Below are positions 60,908 to 64,000 of a DNA stretch of 64,000 nt, one piece after another (positions within the stretch are counted from its first letter, which is position 1; each line of letters starts with the position of its first letter). The notes beneath the pieces were generated by a model. That model had not been told where the DNA came from and did not search any database. It saw only the letters and a list, made by a program, of their open reading frames with translations. The position numbers were made by a program, and so were the translations under genes. The DNA is from Scolanthus callimorphus (taxonomy: Eukaryota > Cnidaria > Anthozoa > Actiniaria > Edwardsiidae), in assembly GCA_033964015.1 (NCBI GenBank), contig CM066920.1:5175912-5239911 (forward strand). Direction: 5' to 3'.

Positions 60908-63900
60908 GCTTCTAGCTAAGTAGCGGGTTCTCATTTATACCCTGCTAGTGAAGGTTTCTTTCTGTCAGTCTTTTATCAGGTAGCAAAGCTGTTCCCGTGT
61001 CTGATATTTCAGGCCTCTTCTTAGCAGGGTAGTCATCATAAAAGTTGGACCACACGATCACCGCATTGCGACCTCACTTTTCTAAGCCAAAACATGTTTC
61101 GCGACAGAAACCCAGGTGACTGCACTAGGCAAAACAAGGCAAGGACCTCGGCTTACATAATGTTTATGACAGGCAGAACAAAAAAAACTAAATCCCAAAC
61201 CCAAAGCGACATTTTGAAATGCGCCTGTTGCTTCTAAAACATTGTATGCTTTGGAAAGATGATGTTGCTAGCCAAAATATTTTGCAGACATCTGTTTACA
61301 GCTTCCATAATGCGCATTATTGTTTAACGTTCAGGTCATAAACAACTTGGTAAGCAGAATAGAAACATGGTTTTAGAATGTATCTTAAGTTCAGAGGTGA
61401 AGATTATGATGTTTACAAGAACAAGCTATTATCTACTGTGCTTGAATCGTGCCACAAGCAGTGTCCACTGATTTAACAAGGGGGTATGAAACGCACTATT
61501 ATATAACTTTCACAGCAAAGACACTCAACGAGATAAATATTTCGTGATGAAATATTCAACAATAACAGGTTTAGGGAAAAAATGTCAAACTTATATCAAA
61601 CATAGCTTTTCTGCCTGATAATTTCTCAGAATCAACCATTTTAATTTTTTCAAATTGAAGGAACAGTGACTTCTTGCTAGTACCAGAGACCATTTTCCCG
61701 AGTCAGTTGTATTCACTGAGAAAAGCAATATACAAAGAGGCCTTGGCTAGCAAGGGAGTAATGGAGCTTAAAGAGACAAGATAATACCTTACAAAAAGAC
61801 TGGCGTAATGCAACATTTCACTGCTACTCTTGAACACACCAGAAGCTGAAGGAGAGCACAAAACTGGGAAAATTCAGCCTGACTGCATTTATTACATTAT
61901 CCTTCAAATGTTGAACGTATTTTAAGAAAAGAAAATACTTTCCATACTCCCAGATAATCAAGGAGTTATGCAGTTATATTTTTTCCATTCTAATAAGTGT
62001 TAATTGATTGTGCCTATGCTTTGTGCTTCATGTTCAGGTTCAGTAGCATCTTCATTCAGCCATAAGATGGTATTTGCCAGAAGCAATAATTATCTACAAG
62101 TATACTAACGGACAAGCTATGCATTATTTGGTGCATGAGATGTCTATAATTCTCGCCTCTGTTGTGCTCTACAATTTATAATAACCACTACCGGTAGTTA
62201 TTTTTATGGATATTCTGAAATCTGCCACAACATGAATGTGACATCCTGGGACCCCTAAAAAAGCAATGGAATTTATGCAACACACAGCATTCTTTGTCAT
62301 TGTAATGCATTTTATGCTTTATTGGAAGTAAAGTCAATTTAGATATCTTGAGCTCATTGCTATACTAGTTTGACAGAGTGGGAACTAATGATGTTAAAAG
62401 TTCATTAGAGTTACACAAGTTCTCATGGATTTCTGCTTGATGTCCCTATCTCTCATTAGCTGAATAATGATTTTCATGCCTTCAGTTCATTAATGATTTT
62501 AAAGCTTTCATTGAGCAGTGATGTATTATTTAATTATTTATGCCTAACAAAAAAAACAATTGTGCTCTTACTACAAATGACCTATCACTTCTCAGCAAAA
62601 GGTCTGAATTGCAAGATTACAGTAGTAACTATAGGTGTAAGCTTGAAATTAAGCTTTATTCAACCAAGGAGAGTGAAACTTATTACATAAACCAAAAGCA
62701 AGATCTGCTCTAACACAGCAGCAAACCTTCAAGAAAGAGAGAAAGTACTTTTTGACAAGACGATAAATTAGACACATCCAAGGCAGCATCTCAATCAAAG
62801 ATGGAAATTCTTGATATCTTTAAGTGTAAAAATTATTTGAGCCACACCCTTTTGGTATCTTTTAGGGGTGAAACTGAAAATTCCCGATGATCCCTGACCA
62901 AAAAATACATGCTGCAATACAAGTTGTTGCAATCCATTATGAGAAGTATCCTACTTGCTGCAACGAATTGCAGCAACCTGTCTTGCAATGCTGCAGAGGG
63001 TGTTACAATTGCTGCGATGAGACAAGTTGCAAGACGAATTGCAGAAACATTGCACCATGTAATGGCAGCTTAAAGGTCTGAGAGGCTGGGCCAAGCATCG
63101 ATGTAAGGGATGTCAGCTCTCCCAGATTTGCCTGGAGTCTCCAGATTTTCCCTCCTGTCTATATATAGCTCCCGGTGAATTTTTTCTGAATTGCTATGTA
63201 TTTACTGTAAGCTTATTTCTACCCGTTTTCTTTCTTTGAATTTTCTCACATATCCCAATTTCTCAAATTTCTGAAGTCCACCCTGGCTGACTAGCTAAAG
63301 AGACAAGAGAGTACTTGACAAATTTCAGCAGGAGCTCAAGACTGGTGCTTGTGTTCTGTACCTAAGCGACAACTGCTGGTGGTAGGTATGCAAAACGAAA
63401 AAGCAGTTTTATTCAAATGAAATGAGAATTAACTAGTGAGCTTTCTACCTGGTTCCTTCTTGAAACTTACTTAAACTATAAATAATAATTTTTAAACTCA
63501 TAAGCTTAAAATAAGCGATTGAATAGTTTTTACACAACTGGTCATCTCACGTAATTTAATCTTTCGTACGTTCGAGAACAAACAAAAAATTATGGCGCCT
63601 GCCTTGCTGAATGTAATTACTTAAATTCGAACACCAGCTAGGAATAAATTGAGGGATTATAATAACCGGAGGATTAAAGCTACGAAGTTGCTTTAAACAT
63701 CGTATTTAGGGACACAGTTCTTTTCAAGAGGCAGCTAGACATGGGGAAAAATACAAAAGCTAGAAACAATAAATATCTTAACCTCGCATTACAAAGCGAA
63801 CCCCAACCGACTCCGACGGGTTTGCGAGTTCAGGTTCATCGCTCGCGACATTACTGTCAGAAATCCCGTATCAGTAACCGTCTAAACAAGCACTTTAAGA

Positions 63901-64000
63901 GTTGAGATTCTCATCCACTTTATTACCTACCTCTATCGGAGTTCTGTTTGTGTGTTTTTGTCCTTGCTTCGCTCGTTTACAGGGCATACCAACCCATATA
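60908..64000. other. No gene recognised (right edge)
   Basis: AT-rich sequence without a convincing coding exon. It holds a fragment of the cctagtgcagtc repeat near 61110-61140, a poly-G-family remnant at 62846-62905 and a worn family C MITE at about 62911-63072. A small GC-richer patch at 63780-63880 has short open frames and could be a 5' exon or promoter, but I cannot support a gene. Confidence 0.5.

Overview
The window is animal nuclear DNA. It holds five intron-rich protein genes with GT-AG introns, AT-rich non-coding sequence and many small inverted-repeat transposons. Gene content, vertebrate-like exon structure and the mobile elements suggest a cnidarian, probably an anthozoan (coral or sea anemone). 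That assignment is inference, because nothing in the sequence names the species. All coordinates were read by hand; exon ends were fixed by splice sites and by codon phases that agree from exon to exon.

Layout. Bases 370-25089 (minus) carry a single ATP7A/ATP7B-type copper ATPase with six metal-binding domains; its last exons lie left of base 1. Its introns hold two minisatellites, a CRE-rich repeat element, two LINE remnants and several MITEs. Bases 26221-29244 (plus) carry SQSTM1/p62, the autophagy receptor, divergent from ATP7 with about 1.1 kb between the two start codons. Bases 30449-36221 (minus) carry TTC29, an axonemal TPR protein, tail-to-tail with SQSTM1. Bases 39366-46624 (minus) carry an ABHD2-type alpha/beta hydrolase. 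Bases 50249-60394 (minus) carry a LACTBL1-type membrane-anchored serine beta-lactamase-like protein whose 5' end is unresolved. From about 60.9 kb to the right edge I recognise no gene.

The five genes do not form an operon or an obvious pathway. The strongest unusual signal is in ATP7. An eight-copy, 163-bp tandem array repeats the last 79 bases of a coding exon together with its splice donor and the first 84 bases of the intron, so the transcript carries eight near-identical donors. A second array (33 bp x 12) sits next to the exon for the phosphorylation site and is open in that exon's frame. SQSTM1 and TTC29 together show four single-base losses, all in short homopolymers between 27.6 and 35.4 kb, while ATP7, ABHD2 and most of LACTBL1 are clean. 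Assembly error is a better explanation than gene decay. At least a dozen MITE families are present, several with readable target-site duplications.
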